NCBI GenBank assembly: GCA_035764005.1
Contig: DASTZZ010000063.1
Location: forward strand, 1 to 64,000
DNA from: Terriglobales bacterium
GTDB lineage: Bacteria > Acidobacteriota > Terriglobia > Terriglobales > Acidobacteriaceae
Direction: 5' to 3'
DNA length: 64,000 bases
Positions 21,850 through 30,447 of the stretch are shown in pieces. Within the stretch, counting starts at the first letter, position 1, and the number at the start of each line of letters is the position of its first letter. The notes under the pieces were generated by a model. The model made no database searches and was not told the origin of the DNA. It saw only the letters and a program-made list of their open reading frames with translations. The translations under genes and the position numbers were made by a program.

Positions 21850-21948
21850 GGAACAGGTTACAGGGGAGAAAGGCAAAAGGGAACAGGGGACAGGGTTCGT
21901 CGATCAGACTTGCTTTTCCCCTGTTCCCTGTCTCCTGTAACCTGTTCC
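21850..21948. repeat. Inverted repeat between the sigma-54 regulator and mlaE
   Basis: GGAACAGGTTACAGG at 21850-21864 is matched perfectly by its complement at 21934-21948. Inner blocks rich in GGGAACAGGGGACAGGG and CCCCTGTTCCCTGTCTCC also pair. This near-complete hairpin of about 99 bases fills almost the whole gap between the two genes. Confidence 0.85.
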
Positions 21949-21952
21949 CTCT

Positions 21953-23398
21953 TTAAGCTTCTCTTCCCCGTTTTCTCACTTCGATATTCAATCGTTTGAT
22001 TTTCTGATTCAAAGTTGAAAGCGGAATGCGGAAGCGCTCGGCGGCTTCGGTTTGGTTCCAACCGCACTTTTCGAGCATGGTGACGATCACACGCCTCTCG
22101 CAGTCCTCCATGATGTCAAAGAGAGAGGCGTTGCTGGAGTCCGGGGTTAAGACGGGCATGGAGTTGTCACCGAGGATCGATTCAGGCAACAGATCGATTC
22201 CGATGTTGGTTCCTGACGAGAGAACGACGGCACGCTCGATCACGTTTTCCAACTCGCGTACATTCCCAGGCCAGGAGTAGTTCAGGAGCGGACGCATCGC
22301 TTCCGCCGTGAAATGGCGTGTCGGCAAGCCGTTCTCTTCGGAGAAGCGACTGAGAAAATGATTGACCAGCAGCGGAACGTCTTCCATGCGGTTGCGTAGC
22401 GGCGGCAGATTCACGCTGATGACGTTCAGGCGATAGTAGAGATCCTCGCGGAACTTCCCTTCCTTCACAAGTTGTTTGAGATCGACATTAGTGGCGGCGA
22501 TGATGCGGACATCGACTTGTACTTCCTGCACGCCGCCAAGATGCATGAACTTCCGGTCCTGCAGCACACGCAGAATCTTGGCCTGCGTATCGAGGCCCAT
22601 GGTTCCTATTTCATCGAGGAAGAGCGTGCCTTTATTCGCAATCTCGAATAGTCCCTTTTTGGAAGCGATTGCGCTGGTGAAGGCGCCTTTCACGTGGCCG
22701 AAGAGCGTCGATTCGAGAAGCTCGGTAGGCATCGAGCCTGTGTTCACCGGAACGAATGGACCATCTTTACGCGGGGAGTTCGCGTGAATGGCTTTCGCGA
22801 TCAGTTCCTTTCCGGTACCACTTTCACCCTGAACGAGCACAGTAGAGCGACTCGGAGCCACCTGTGCCACGAGGTCGAAAACCTTGAGCATCGCTTCGCT
22901 CTTGCCAATGATGTTCTCGAAGCTGTAGCGCTGTTTGAGAGCACGCTTGAGCTGACGGTTCTCTTCCTCGATGCGCAGACGCGAGATCGATGCGCGCACA
23001 TCTGCGAGGAGCTTCTCGTTATCCCAAGGCTTCTGGATGAAGTTGGTCGCTCCCGCCTGGATCGCCTTTACGGCGTTCTCGACCGTGCCATAGGCGGTGA
23101 TCATGATGACCGGCAGGCCGGGATCGCGGTCGCGGATTTCTTCGAGCACCTCAATCCCATTTCGGTCAGGAAGAGCAAAGTCGAGCAAAACGAGATCGCG
23201 CGGAGAAGCGGCGAGCATGGCCAAACCTTCTTCGGCGCTGCGGGCGGCTTCGACATTGTAGCCTTCGATCGCAAGCAGGGTTTCGAGCGATTCGCGGATC
23301 GCAGCTTCATCGTCGACGATCAGAATTGATCCGTTGGCGGATTCCACCTGATGCATATGTCGGCGCGCTAGGACTGCGGAGACGGCGGCTTCAGACAT
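21953..23398 (-). CDS. Sigma-54-dependent response regulator (NtrC/AtoC family)
   Basis: 481 residues: a receiver domain with phospho-acceptor Asp about residue 73 (LVLLDFALPDRNG) and Lys in IQKPW. Next is an AAA+ domain with Walker A GESGTGKE (191-198), Walker B GTLFLDEIG and the arginine-finger region; then a Fis-type helix-turn-helix (WNQTEAAERFRIPLSTLNQK). The sigma-54-contact loop reads GAFTSA (238-243) instead of GAFTGA. The gene overlaps the upstream sensor kinase gene by 8 bases and is surely its partner. It would activate sigma-54 promoters in answer to a membrane or cytoplasmic signal. Confidence 0.93.
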   Translation of the reverse strand: MSEAAVSAVLARRHMHQVESANGSILIVDDEAAIRESLETLLAIEGYNVEAARSAEEGLAMLAASPRDLVLLDFALPDRNGIEVLEEIRDRDPGLPVIMITAYGTVENAVKAIQAGATNFIQKPWDNEKLLADVRASISRLRIEEENRQLKRALKQRYSFENIIGKSEAMLKVFDLVAQVAPSRSTVLVQGESGTGKELIAKAIHANSPRKDGPFVPVNTGSMPTELLESTLFGHVKGAFTSAIASKKGLFEIANKGTLFLDEIGTMGLDTQAKILRVLQDRKFMHLGGVQEVQVDVRIIAATNVDLKQLVKEGKFREDLYYRLNVISVNLPPLRNRMEDVPLLVNHFLSRFSEENGLPTRHFTAEAMRPLLNYSWPGNVRELENVIERAVVLSSGTNIGIDLLPESILGDNSMPVLTPDSSNASLFDIMEDCERRVIVTMLEKCGWNQTEAAERFRIPLSTLNQKIKRLNIEVRKRGREA

Positions 23399-26222
23399 TG
23401 ACTGCCTTTCTCATCATAGGAAATTCGAGGGCGAACGTCGTGCCTTGGCCCTGGCGGCTGTTGACCTGAATCTTGCCGGCATGCTCTTGAATGATTCCGT
23501 AGGTCACGGAGAGGCCGAGCCCGGTTCCGCGTCGCTGTCCTTCACCGGCTTTCGTCTTCGTAGTGAAGAATGGATCGTAGATGCGGTTCAGATGCTCGGG
23601 AGCGATGCCGCTGCCGGTGTCAGACACCATAACGCGCACGCCATCTCCGTTTGAAGTGCTTACTCGCAGCGTGCCTCCATTCGGCATAGCGTCTTTGGCG
23701 TTGAGAAACAGATTCAGGAAGACTTGCTGCAGCTTGCCGCTGTTGCCCATGATGCTGGGTAGCTGACTGTAGAGTTCACTTTCGACGCGCACTCGGCTGG
23801 TCTTGAACTGGTGTTCGAGCAGAGTGAGCGTATCCTGTATGACTTTGTTGAGATCGAGAATCTGGAACTCGCTGCCGCTTGTGCGCGAGAAGTTCAGCAG
23901 GCTGTTGACTATCTCTGACGCGCGAAAGGTCTGCTGCGTGATCTTCTCAAGAATCGCCGAGCGCTTCTCGTCACCTTGCAGATGCTTGGCGAGCATTTGC
24001 GTGTAAGAGGAGATCACAGCGAGCGGCGTGTTGACCTCATGCGCGACTCCAGCGGCAAGCAAGCCAATCGAGGACATTTTTTCCGCCTGCGAGAGTTGGG
24101 ACTCAAGATCGAGCCGCTCGGTGATGTCATCCACGATGATGATTCGCCCGACAACTTCGAATTGCCGCGTTACGAGGGGTGCAATGGCGATGTTAGCGAC
24201 ACGAGTCTCGCCGGCAGGCGTCTCCAGGCGGAACTTGTAGAAGTTGTGAATGCCGGGCGATTGGCGGATGCGGTAATACTCCTGCACGAACTCAGCGGGA
24301 AAGAGATTGCTCAATGAGCGTCCGAGAGCCTGTGCTCGCGGTGTGGCATACATGACTTCCATCTGCGAGTTCCAGGACTCAACGCGGTCAGCGAGATCGA
24401 CCGCCAGCACACCAACACTGATTGATTCGACGATGTTTTCGTTGAATTCTTTCAAGCGTTCATAGGCAGCCGCTCTCTGTTGCAGGGAGGCGTAGAGCCG
24501 GGCATTCTGGATGGCGATGCCGATGTAACCGGAGAGCGTTTCGAGCAACTCGACATCTTCGCTGGAGAGATAGTCGCTGTCGACGGTCTTGCCCATACCC
24601 AGAATCGCGATCGTGCGATTCTGCACGCGACAGGGAATGTAGTAGTTCAGCTCTAGTTTCGCTATGGCTGCTTGCGCTGCCGGGCTGGCATTGAGAACGT
24701 TGTGCGTATTCTCGAAGAATAAATGCGCTGGCGAGCGCTGATCGGACAAGCGGCCGAGGAAATCTAAATCCAGATCGCCTGCTGAGCCGATTCCGAACGA
24801 CTTTGCTAAGAAGAATTTTTCCAGATCTTCCGCATTTTCACTCGCGAGGAAAACAGCAACGCGATCCACTCGCAACGTATGTGCAAGACGATCCACCACA
24901 GCAGAGAGCATGGCGCGCAGATCGGTCTCAGAATTCAAGTCACGCGCGAACTCGACGAGCGTGCGGCGATAGTCGTATTGCTTGCGGTAGAAGAGCCGAT
25001 CGAGACGGTGTTGGATACCGCGCTTGATCGGATCAAACAGTAACGCAGTGATTACGACGGCGACGATCAATCCCCACTCGCCGGCGTTGGGCAGCGAGGA
25101 GTGAACCTTTTCGGCAACGGCTCCGATGATCAAAAGATTCAGCAGCGTGATGATCGCCGTAGCCAACGTGTACGACATGCCGCGTTTGAAAATAAGATCT
25201 ACGTCCATCAAACGGTAGCGAATGATGGCGTAACCAAACGTCAGCGGCAGGAATACCAGCGAAAGAACCGAAATCTTCGTGAGTGCGCTCGGCTCCATTC
25301 CCATCAGGTAAGGAATCACGGAGAACAGCGTGTAAGGAGCGATGGCCAGAATGGTTCCGCGCGTCACCCACTTCATCTGCTGGCGCAGCAGAGGCGTGGT
25401 GATGCGTCGGTAGGTATCTACCAGCACGGCGGCCGAGAGCACGAACAGGCTCGAAAGGCAGATGATGTCAAGCCGATCCAGATTCCAGCGCAGCCGCTCA
25501 GTCGGCGCCAGTGTAGTGTTGGCGATTACGTAGGCACCAACTACCAGTAGTCCTGGGAGGTACAGCATTGGGATAAGCCAGCGATGCCGCTTTAGCCAGC
25601 TCTTGGGCTCAGGAAACGTGAGCGCGAAGTGCAGGAAGAGCGTTGGTTGCAGCATGCTGGCGACAACGCTCGACCAATAAACAATCCAATCAAACGCGTT
25701 CAGCTTGCCGGTGTAGTGGAAGGCGTAAAGAACGAACGAACTCAGGCAGAAGACAAAAAAGTGCGTGGATTTCGGAGCCGACCAGCGCCTGAGCAGAACA
25801 TAAAGGCCAATGCCGAGATAAATCAGTGCAATCAGCCGCAGGCCGATGTTCAGCGACTTATCTGCGGGGACGAGAATGACCGGCGCTTCGAGGCGCACAC
25901 CATTGCGGATTACGCCATATGTGGCTTTGGAATAAGTTCCAGTTTGGAACAGATTGCGTACGCGGGATGCGGCATTGCGCACCGGCTGCCCGTTGATGTC
26001 GGAGAGCTGATCGCCAGGCTTGATGCCCGCACGCTCGCCCGGCCCTTGTGGGTTCACACGCTGTGCGTAGAGATGTCCGCTGGTTTCCAGCCACCATATA
26101 CCGTCGTCAGGAATCAGGTACTCGCGCTCTTTCTGGAAGTTGATTGCACCGAAGACGACGCACGCGACCGTGCAGAGAGCCAGCACAACGGCTGCGGCAC
26201 GCAGTTGAGATTCCCTGGTCAT
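23391..26222 (-). CDS. Membrane sensor histidine kinase with PDZ, GAF and PAS domains
   Basis: The chosen start at 26222 gives MTRESQLRAAAVVLALCTVA, one helix entering a periplasmic PDZ-like domain (GPGERAGIKPGDQLSDINGQ). About eight membrane helices follow, then GAF (TDLRAMLSAVVDRLAHTLRV onward) and PAS domains. The catalytic core has the H-box GVAHEVNTPLAVISSYTQML, N-box FLNLFLNAKDAMPNGG, G-boxes DTGSGIAPEH and GTGLGLSVTYG. An upstream ATG at 26348 would add 42 unlikely residues; a TATAAT on this strand at 26351-26356 would put the transcript start downstream of it. It pairs with the sigma-54 regulator. The PDZ domain suggests sensing of peptides or protein tails. Confidence 0.9.
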   Translation of the reverse strand: MTRESQLRAAAVVLALCTVACVVFGAINFQKEREYLIPDDGIWWLETSGHLYAQRVNPQGPGERAGIKPGDQLSDINGQPVRNAASRVRNLFQTGTYSKATYGVIRNGVRLEAPVILVPADKSLNIGLRLIALIYLGIGLYVLLRRWSAPKSTHFFVFCLSSFVLYAFHYTGKLNAFDWIVYWSSVVASMLQPTLFLHFALTFPEPKSWLKRHRWLIPMLYLPGLLVVGAYVIANTTLAPTERLRWNLDRLDIICLSSLFVLSAAVLVDTYRRITTPLLRQQMKWVTRGTILAIAPYTLFSVIPYLMGMEPSALTKISVLSLVFLPLTFGYAIIRYRLMDVDLIFKRGMSYTLATAIITLLNLLIIGAVAEKVHSSLPNAGEWGLIVAVVITALLFDPIKRGIQHRLDRLFYRKQYDYRRTLVEFARDLNSETDLRAMLSAVVDRLAHTLRVDRVAVFLASENAEDLEKFFLAKSFGIGSAGDLDLDFLGRLSDQRSPAHLFFENTHNVLNASPAAQAAIAKLELNYYIPCRVQNRTIAILGMGKTVDSDYLSSEDVELLETLSGYIGIAIQNARLYASLQQRAAAYERLKEFNENIVESISVGVLAVDLADRVESWNSQMEVMYATPRAQALGRSLSNLFPAEFVQEYYRIRQSPGIHNFYKFRLETPAGETRVANIAIAPLVTRQFEVVGRIIIVDDITERLDLESQLSQAEKMSSIGLLAAGVAHEVNTPLAVISSYTQMLAKHLQGDEKRSAILEKITQQTFRASEIVNSLLNFSRTSGSEFQILDLNKVIQDTLTLLEHQFKTSRVRVESELYSQLPSIMGNSGKLQQVFLNLFLNAKDAMPNGGTLRVSTSNGDGVRVMVSDTGSGIAPEHLNRIYDPFFTTKTKAGEGQRRGTGLGLSVTYGIIQEHAGKIQVNSRQGQGTTFALEFPMMRKAVNV

Positions 26223-26502
26223 GTGCTGGTCCGGCAAGCGCAGGCGGACTACACGATTGCTTGCTTCTATCTCGTGAACTAGCAACTCTGGTGCCAACCG
26301 GTGGCCTCGGGCAGGGAATGTAAGTCCTAGGGGCTTAGAGACTTCCATTCATTATATTCCGGCAACCGTAAGTAGCCGTATGTTTTGTGGAACCAGTCTA
26401 TGAAAAAGCGTAGGCTACCGTAACCAACACGCGAGTACCTGCTTGCCCGAGACGTTTAAGGGGAATTTCGTACCTGTGAGATTGGGCACTCGTTTATGGA
26501 GT

Positions 26503-27708
26503 CTATCTGGGACTTTGATCTCCTCTGTGCTTTAGCTGCGGTTCAGGCGGATTTTGCTGGTTGTTCTGATCGTTCTCGAGGTTCTGATCTGTCGGGGTGA
26601 CCACAACCGGACGACCCGTCTCACGCTCGATAAGGGCCGGACTCTTACCGGAACGGCGCAGTAAGTCCTGCTCGGCGGCAATGCTGGCTTCTGCCTTGTT
26701 GTCGTTCTTATTGGCGACTTCGACCAATTTCTTACCTTCATCTTCCGGACGGCTCGCCAGTGTTACATGCTTCTCGTGATTGTCTGCTGCCTTCGCTTTT
26801 GCGTAGTAGTAGTCGGCAGACTCGCGGTCCCCGTTTAGTTCGGCAACGTATCCCATGTTGTTCAGTGCGAAGGCGTCGTTGGGATCGAGTTTGAAAGCCT
26901 GCTCGAAGTATTCGCGGGCTTTCTTCCGATCATTGGAATTCAGGGCAGAGACGCCACGCTGATTCAGGCGAGCGACCTTTGCCTCGGTCGAGTCTTCCTT
27001 CTTCAGCGCCGACTGAACTTTCCTGGCATTGGAAGCCGCGACTTTGCTGATAGCACGCCCTCGCCACGACTTGTTTACTGTGACAACTACTGGCTCGTCC
27101 GAGTTCGAATCTGCCGCGGCGCGGTAGTAGTTAACGGCCGATTCCAGCTCTCCCTCTTTTTCTTTCACGTATCCCATATTGTTCAGCGTGAAAGGATCGC
27201 GGGGATTCAGGCGGAGCGCCTTCTGCAAGGCCTCGTCCGCTTCAGCGACTCGATCTTTATTGAGAAGGCTGATGGCTTCGACGCTCAGCACGTTGAGTTG
27301 TACGTCTCCGGTCTGCGCATGACCGGCAACGGCCGCGACGGTTTTGCCCTTGAGATCGTCGTTGCTAGATTGATCGACTGTAGCCTGTGAATTCTGCTCC
27401 TGCGAAAGCTGATAAAAACGCTGTGCGCGATCGACATCTCCTTCGAGCTCGGACATGTAGCCAAGATTGTTGAGTGTGAAGGGATCGTTGGGGTCGATTA
27501 AATATGCCTTGTAGAAGAGCTTCTTCGCACGCTCATAATCGTGCTTCTCCACCGCCTTTACGCCGTCGCGATTCAGCGCCTGAACGGGGGTAGGCTTCGT
27601 GTGTTTGGGAATACTGATACGGAAAGATTTCTCTTCCGCAAACAGCAGAGACGTGAGGAGTAGCGATGAGAGCAGCAGTCGCAATAGAGCAGTTTTCACC
27701 AGGGTCAT
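26503..27708 (-). CDS. Secreted TPR protein with three repeated units
   Basis: A signal peptide (LLRLLLSSLLLTSLLFAEE) leads into 380 residues with three copies of a unit: ALNRDGVKAVEKHDYERAKK, then the conserved core DPNDPFTLNNLGYMSELEGD. The second and third cores read NPRDPFTLNNMGYVKEKEGE and DPNDAFALNNMGYVAELNGD. The repeats are far more alike than ordinary TPRs, which suggests recent internal duplication. The Asn/Gln/Pro-rich tail looks disordered. TPRs bind protein partners; nothing shows which one. It stands alone between non-coding gaps. Confidence 0.85.
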   Translation of the reverse strand: MTLVKTALLRLLLSSLLLTSLLFAEEKSFRISIPKHTKPTPVQALNRDGVKAVEKHDYERAKKLFYKAYLIDPNDPFTLNNLGYMSELEGDVDRAQRFYQLSQEQNSQATVDQSSNDDLKGKTVAAVAGHAQTGDVQLNVLSVEAISLLNKDRVAEADEALQKALRLNPRDPFTLNNMGYVKEKEGELESAVNYYRAAADSNSDEPVVVTVNKSWRGRAISKVAASNARKVQSALKKEDSTEAKVARLNQRGVSALNSNDRKKAREYFEQAFKLDPNDAFALNNMGYVAELNGDRESADYYYAKAKAADNHEKHVTLASRPEDEGKKLVEVANKNDNKAEASIAAEQDLLRRSGKSPALIERETGRPVVVTPTDQNLENDQNNQQNPPEPQLKHRGDQSPR

Positions 27709-28099
27709 AACCTCCGCGTCCAGCAGATAAGCGCAGCTCTGCCGGAGCAGTCAGTTATGTGAGTAGCAGCACTGGAGTTTGGGTTGCACGCTGATACCTC
27801 ATCGGTGGACGCCCCGACCATCGGTCGGAGGCGCGGGGCTTTCCAAGCCTCGCGTAGAGCAAAGGCCAACGTTGTTGCTCTAACGCTACCGATGCTGAAG
27901 GGAATCTTTTGGATCCTCTAGATCCTCGAAGGCACCGAAGAGCCACTTCGGAGCTATACGAGAACCTAGATCACCTTTTCATGCGCAGCCGCAAACTTTG
28001 CAGCTGCCCCACCGGCTACCGCCGGCGGTTCTGTTGCATCCAAGTTCATGAAGGAACAGAGCTGCTGCCCGGGCTCTGCCTCATTTTCTCGGAGAGGCG
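27709..28099. other. Divergent intergenic region, 391 bases
   Basis: It separates the TPR gene (leftward) from the DUF5666-like gene (rightward) and should hold both promoters. A hairpin CCGACC-ATC-GGTCGG lies at 27814-27828. I see no clear -35/-10 pair and no gene. GGAGAGG at 28091-28097 serves the next start codon. Confidence 0.5.
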
Positions 28100-29215
28100 A
28101 TGCTGCGTTTCTCATTCTTTAACTTTCTTCTAGTCTCAACGATTGCTTTTGCTCAACAACCGTCCGGAACTTCGGCATCCCCGGCTCCAGGCACGCACAT
28201 GGATCAATCGACGGTGCAGACCGTCGGCACGACTCCGAATGGAGCGGGCGCCGTGCGCGGCGCTCCACGTCCTTCGCCCGACGCAGGAACCGCTCTGCCC
28301 ACGGTCAGCTCCGGAGATTCTCTGGTTTCGAGCTCTCCGATGCCCGTCACCAAAACGCTGGGCGGAGGCGGATTGGTTGATCCCAGCGACGTGTCCGATA
28401 TCCTCGCGCCCAAACCGCTCGAGCCTAGCAAACTTTCGCTAATCGGCGGCACGGTGAAGAGCATCGACCAGATTCGTGATCGAATGAGTGTTCGCGTCTA
28501 TGACGCAAACACTATGAACGTGAAGTTCGATCAGCGAACCCACTTCTATCGCGATGGCAAAGAGACCACGCAAATGGCCGTAAAGAAAGGCGATCGCGTT
28601 TACCTCGATACGCAACTTTTCGAAGGCAAGGTCTTCGCGAAGAACGTCCACGTGCAGTCCAGCAGCAGCCCGGCCGATGCCAGCGGACAAATCATGAGCT
28701 TCGATCGGAGGAAAGGCGACATGATCGTGCAGGACACGCTTGCGGGAACGAGCGTGAGATTCCGTATCACACCGGAAACACGAATCAAGAGCGGGGATAT
28801 GCCGGGTACCCAGAGCTCACTCCGCCCGGGCGCGCTCATTGCTGTGAAGTTCTCGCCGCGTTCGCATGGCGCAATCGCCGATGAGGTTTCTGTCATCGCC
28901 GAGCCGGGAACCTCATTCACCTACTTCGGGCGCGTGACGCATCTCGATATTCGCACCGGAGAGCTCGACATCGAGAATCGCGCGGACGGCAAGATCTATG
29001 TGATCCATTTCGATCCATCGATGCGCATACCTCAGAATCTGCTGGTCGGAAGCACAGTCACGGTGGTTGCGAGATTTGAGGGCGAGACGTACACGGCGCA
29101 GAACATTCAGGTCAACGCCGGCCCGGATCAGGCGCTGGCTAGTCCGAACTCAGGGCAACCCCAGAATGGGAACTCCAGCATGAAGAAGCCGAGTCCGGAT
29201 GACGATCAGCAATGA
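28100..29215 (+). CDS. Secreted DUF5666-like protein
   Basis: The 371-residue protein has a signal peptide (MLRFSFFNFLLVSTIAFAQQ), a Pro/Ser/Thr/Gly-rich region to about residue 110, and then three related beta domains. Each has a G-x-V-x-x-I/L-D strand and a K-x-G-D/G-x-V closing strand: IGGTVKSIDQIRDRMSVRVY, ASGQIMSFDRRKGDMIVQDT, YFGRVTHLDIRTGELDIENR. This matches the OB-fold repeats called DUF5666. Function is unknown; such proteins are common in acidobacterial envelopes. The tail is Pro/Asn/Asp-rich. Confidence 0.8.
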   Translation: MLRFSFFNFLLVSTIAFAQQPSGTSASPAPGTHMDQSTVQTVGTTPNGAGAVRGAPRPSPDAGTALPTVSSGDSLVSSSPMPVTKTLGGGGLVDPSDVSDILAPKPLEPSKLSLIGGTVKSIDQIRDRMSVRVYDANTMNVKFDQRTHFYRDGKETTQMAVKKGDRVYLDTQLFEGKVFAKNVHVQSSSSPADASGQIMSFDRRKGDMIVQDTLAGTSVRFRITPETRIKSGDMPGTQSSLRPGALIAVKFSPRSHGAIADEVSVIAEPGTSFTYFGRVTHLDIRTGELDIENRADGKIYVIHFDPSMRIPQNLLVGSTVTVVARFEGETYTAQNIQVNAGPDQALASPNSGQPQNGNSSMKKPSPDDDQQ

Positions 29216-29344
29216 TCCTGCACTCGCGCATTTAGGCGTAGGTGTTGGATCGACAATCCAAAGAGCGTTGTAATTTCCGGCTGGAATTCCTCTCGACGCG
29301 TTCCCTGGAAAGCCCCTGACTTCTTCTGGGGAGTAATTCGATAG

Positions 29345-29899
<555 letters not shown>

Positions 29900-30008
29900 T
29901 AGGGGAGAGTAGCAAAGAAGAAACGGGCTGTCGGCTTTTCGGCTTCTAGCTACCGGGTTCCCGCTGAGTCCTTCTAGCGCTCGGGTCGTCTGCCCTTCAT
30001 AAACGGTA

Positions 30009-30044
30009 GTAGACGCTCTACATCCATGGGAGTAGGATATCTAC
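30009..30044. promoter_or_regulatory. Double dyad GTAG-N5-CTAC upstream of padR
   Basis: GTAGACGCTCTAC at 30009-30021 and GTAGGATATCTAC at 30032-30044 share the same symmetric half-sites GTAG and CTAC with a five-base centre. Their centres are 23 bases apart, about two helical turns. They lie 55-90 bases before the padR start, which fits PadR autorepression. Confidence 0.65.
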
Positions 30045-30099
30045 GTCTTTCAGCACCGTTGGAGACAACCAGACCCGTCCTCGGCCAGCTTGAACTCCG

Positions 30100-30444
30100 A
30101 TGAAGACGCGATATCAAAGTCGCATTGAGATACTGCAAGGGACTCTGGATCTTCTCATTCTGCAGACCCTGCAGTGGGGTCCCCAGCACGGATACGGAAT
30201 CAGCCAGGCGATTCGATTCAGGTCCGGCGAGTTGTTCGATGTGGAAACCGGATCGCTGTATCCAGCCCTTCACAGACTTGAGCGCAGCGGGTGGATCTCT
30301 TCCGAGTGGAAGACGTCAGAGAACAAGCAGCGCGTGAAGCAATATCGTCTGACCGCGGCCGGCAAAAGGCAGCTCGCACACGAACGATCTCGGTGGGAGA
30401 GACTGGCGTCCGCCATCGCCGGCATTCTCAGCCCGCAGGAGTGA
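30100..30444 (+). CDS. PadR-family transcriptional regulator
   Basis: The 114-residue protein is a typical short PadR repressor: GTLDLLILQTLQWGPQHGYG, ISQAIRFRSGELFDVETGSL, YPALHRLERSGWISSEWKTS and YRLTAAGKRQL are the winged-helix landmarks. It lies 3 bases upstream of the ADOP permease gene and is surely co-transcribed. A matched pair of 13-base dyads upstream (30009-30044) is a likely operator. Such pairs are the normal arrangement for ADOP permeases. Confidence 0.92.
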   Translation: MKTRYQSRIEILQGTLDLLILQTLQWGPQHGYGISQAIRFRSGELFDVETGSLYPALHRLERSGWISSEWKTSENKQRVKQYRLTAAGKRQLAHERSRWERLASAIAGILSPQE

Positions 30445-30447
30445 ACC

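Noticed and set aside
27911-27925. GGATCCTCTAGATCC resembles part of a cloning-vector polylinker.
   Set aside because: Only about 12 bases match and no other vector sequence flanks it; it is most likely chance.
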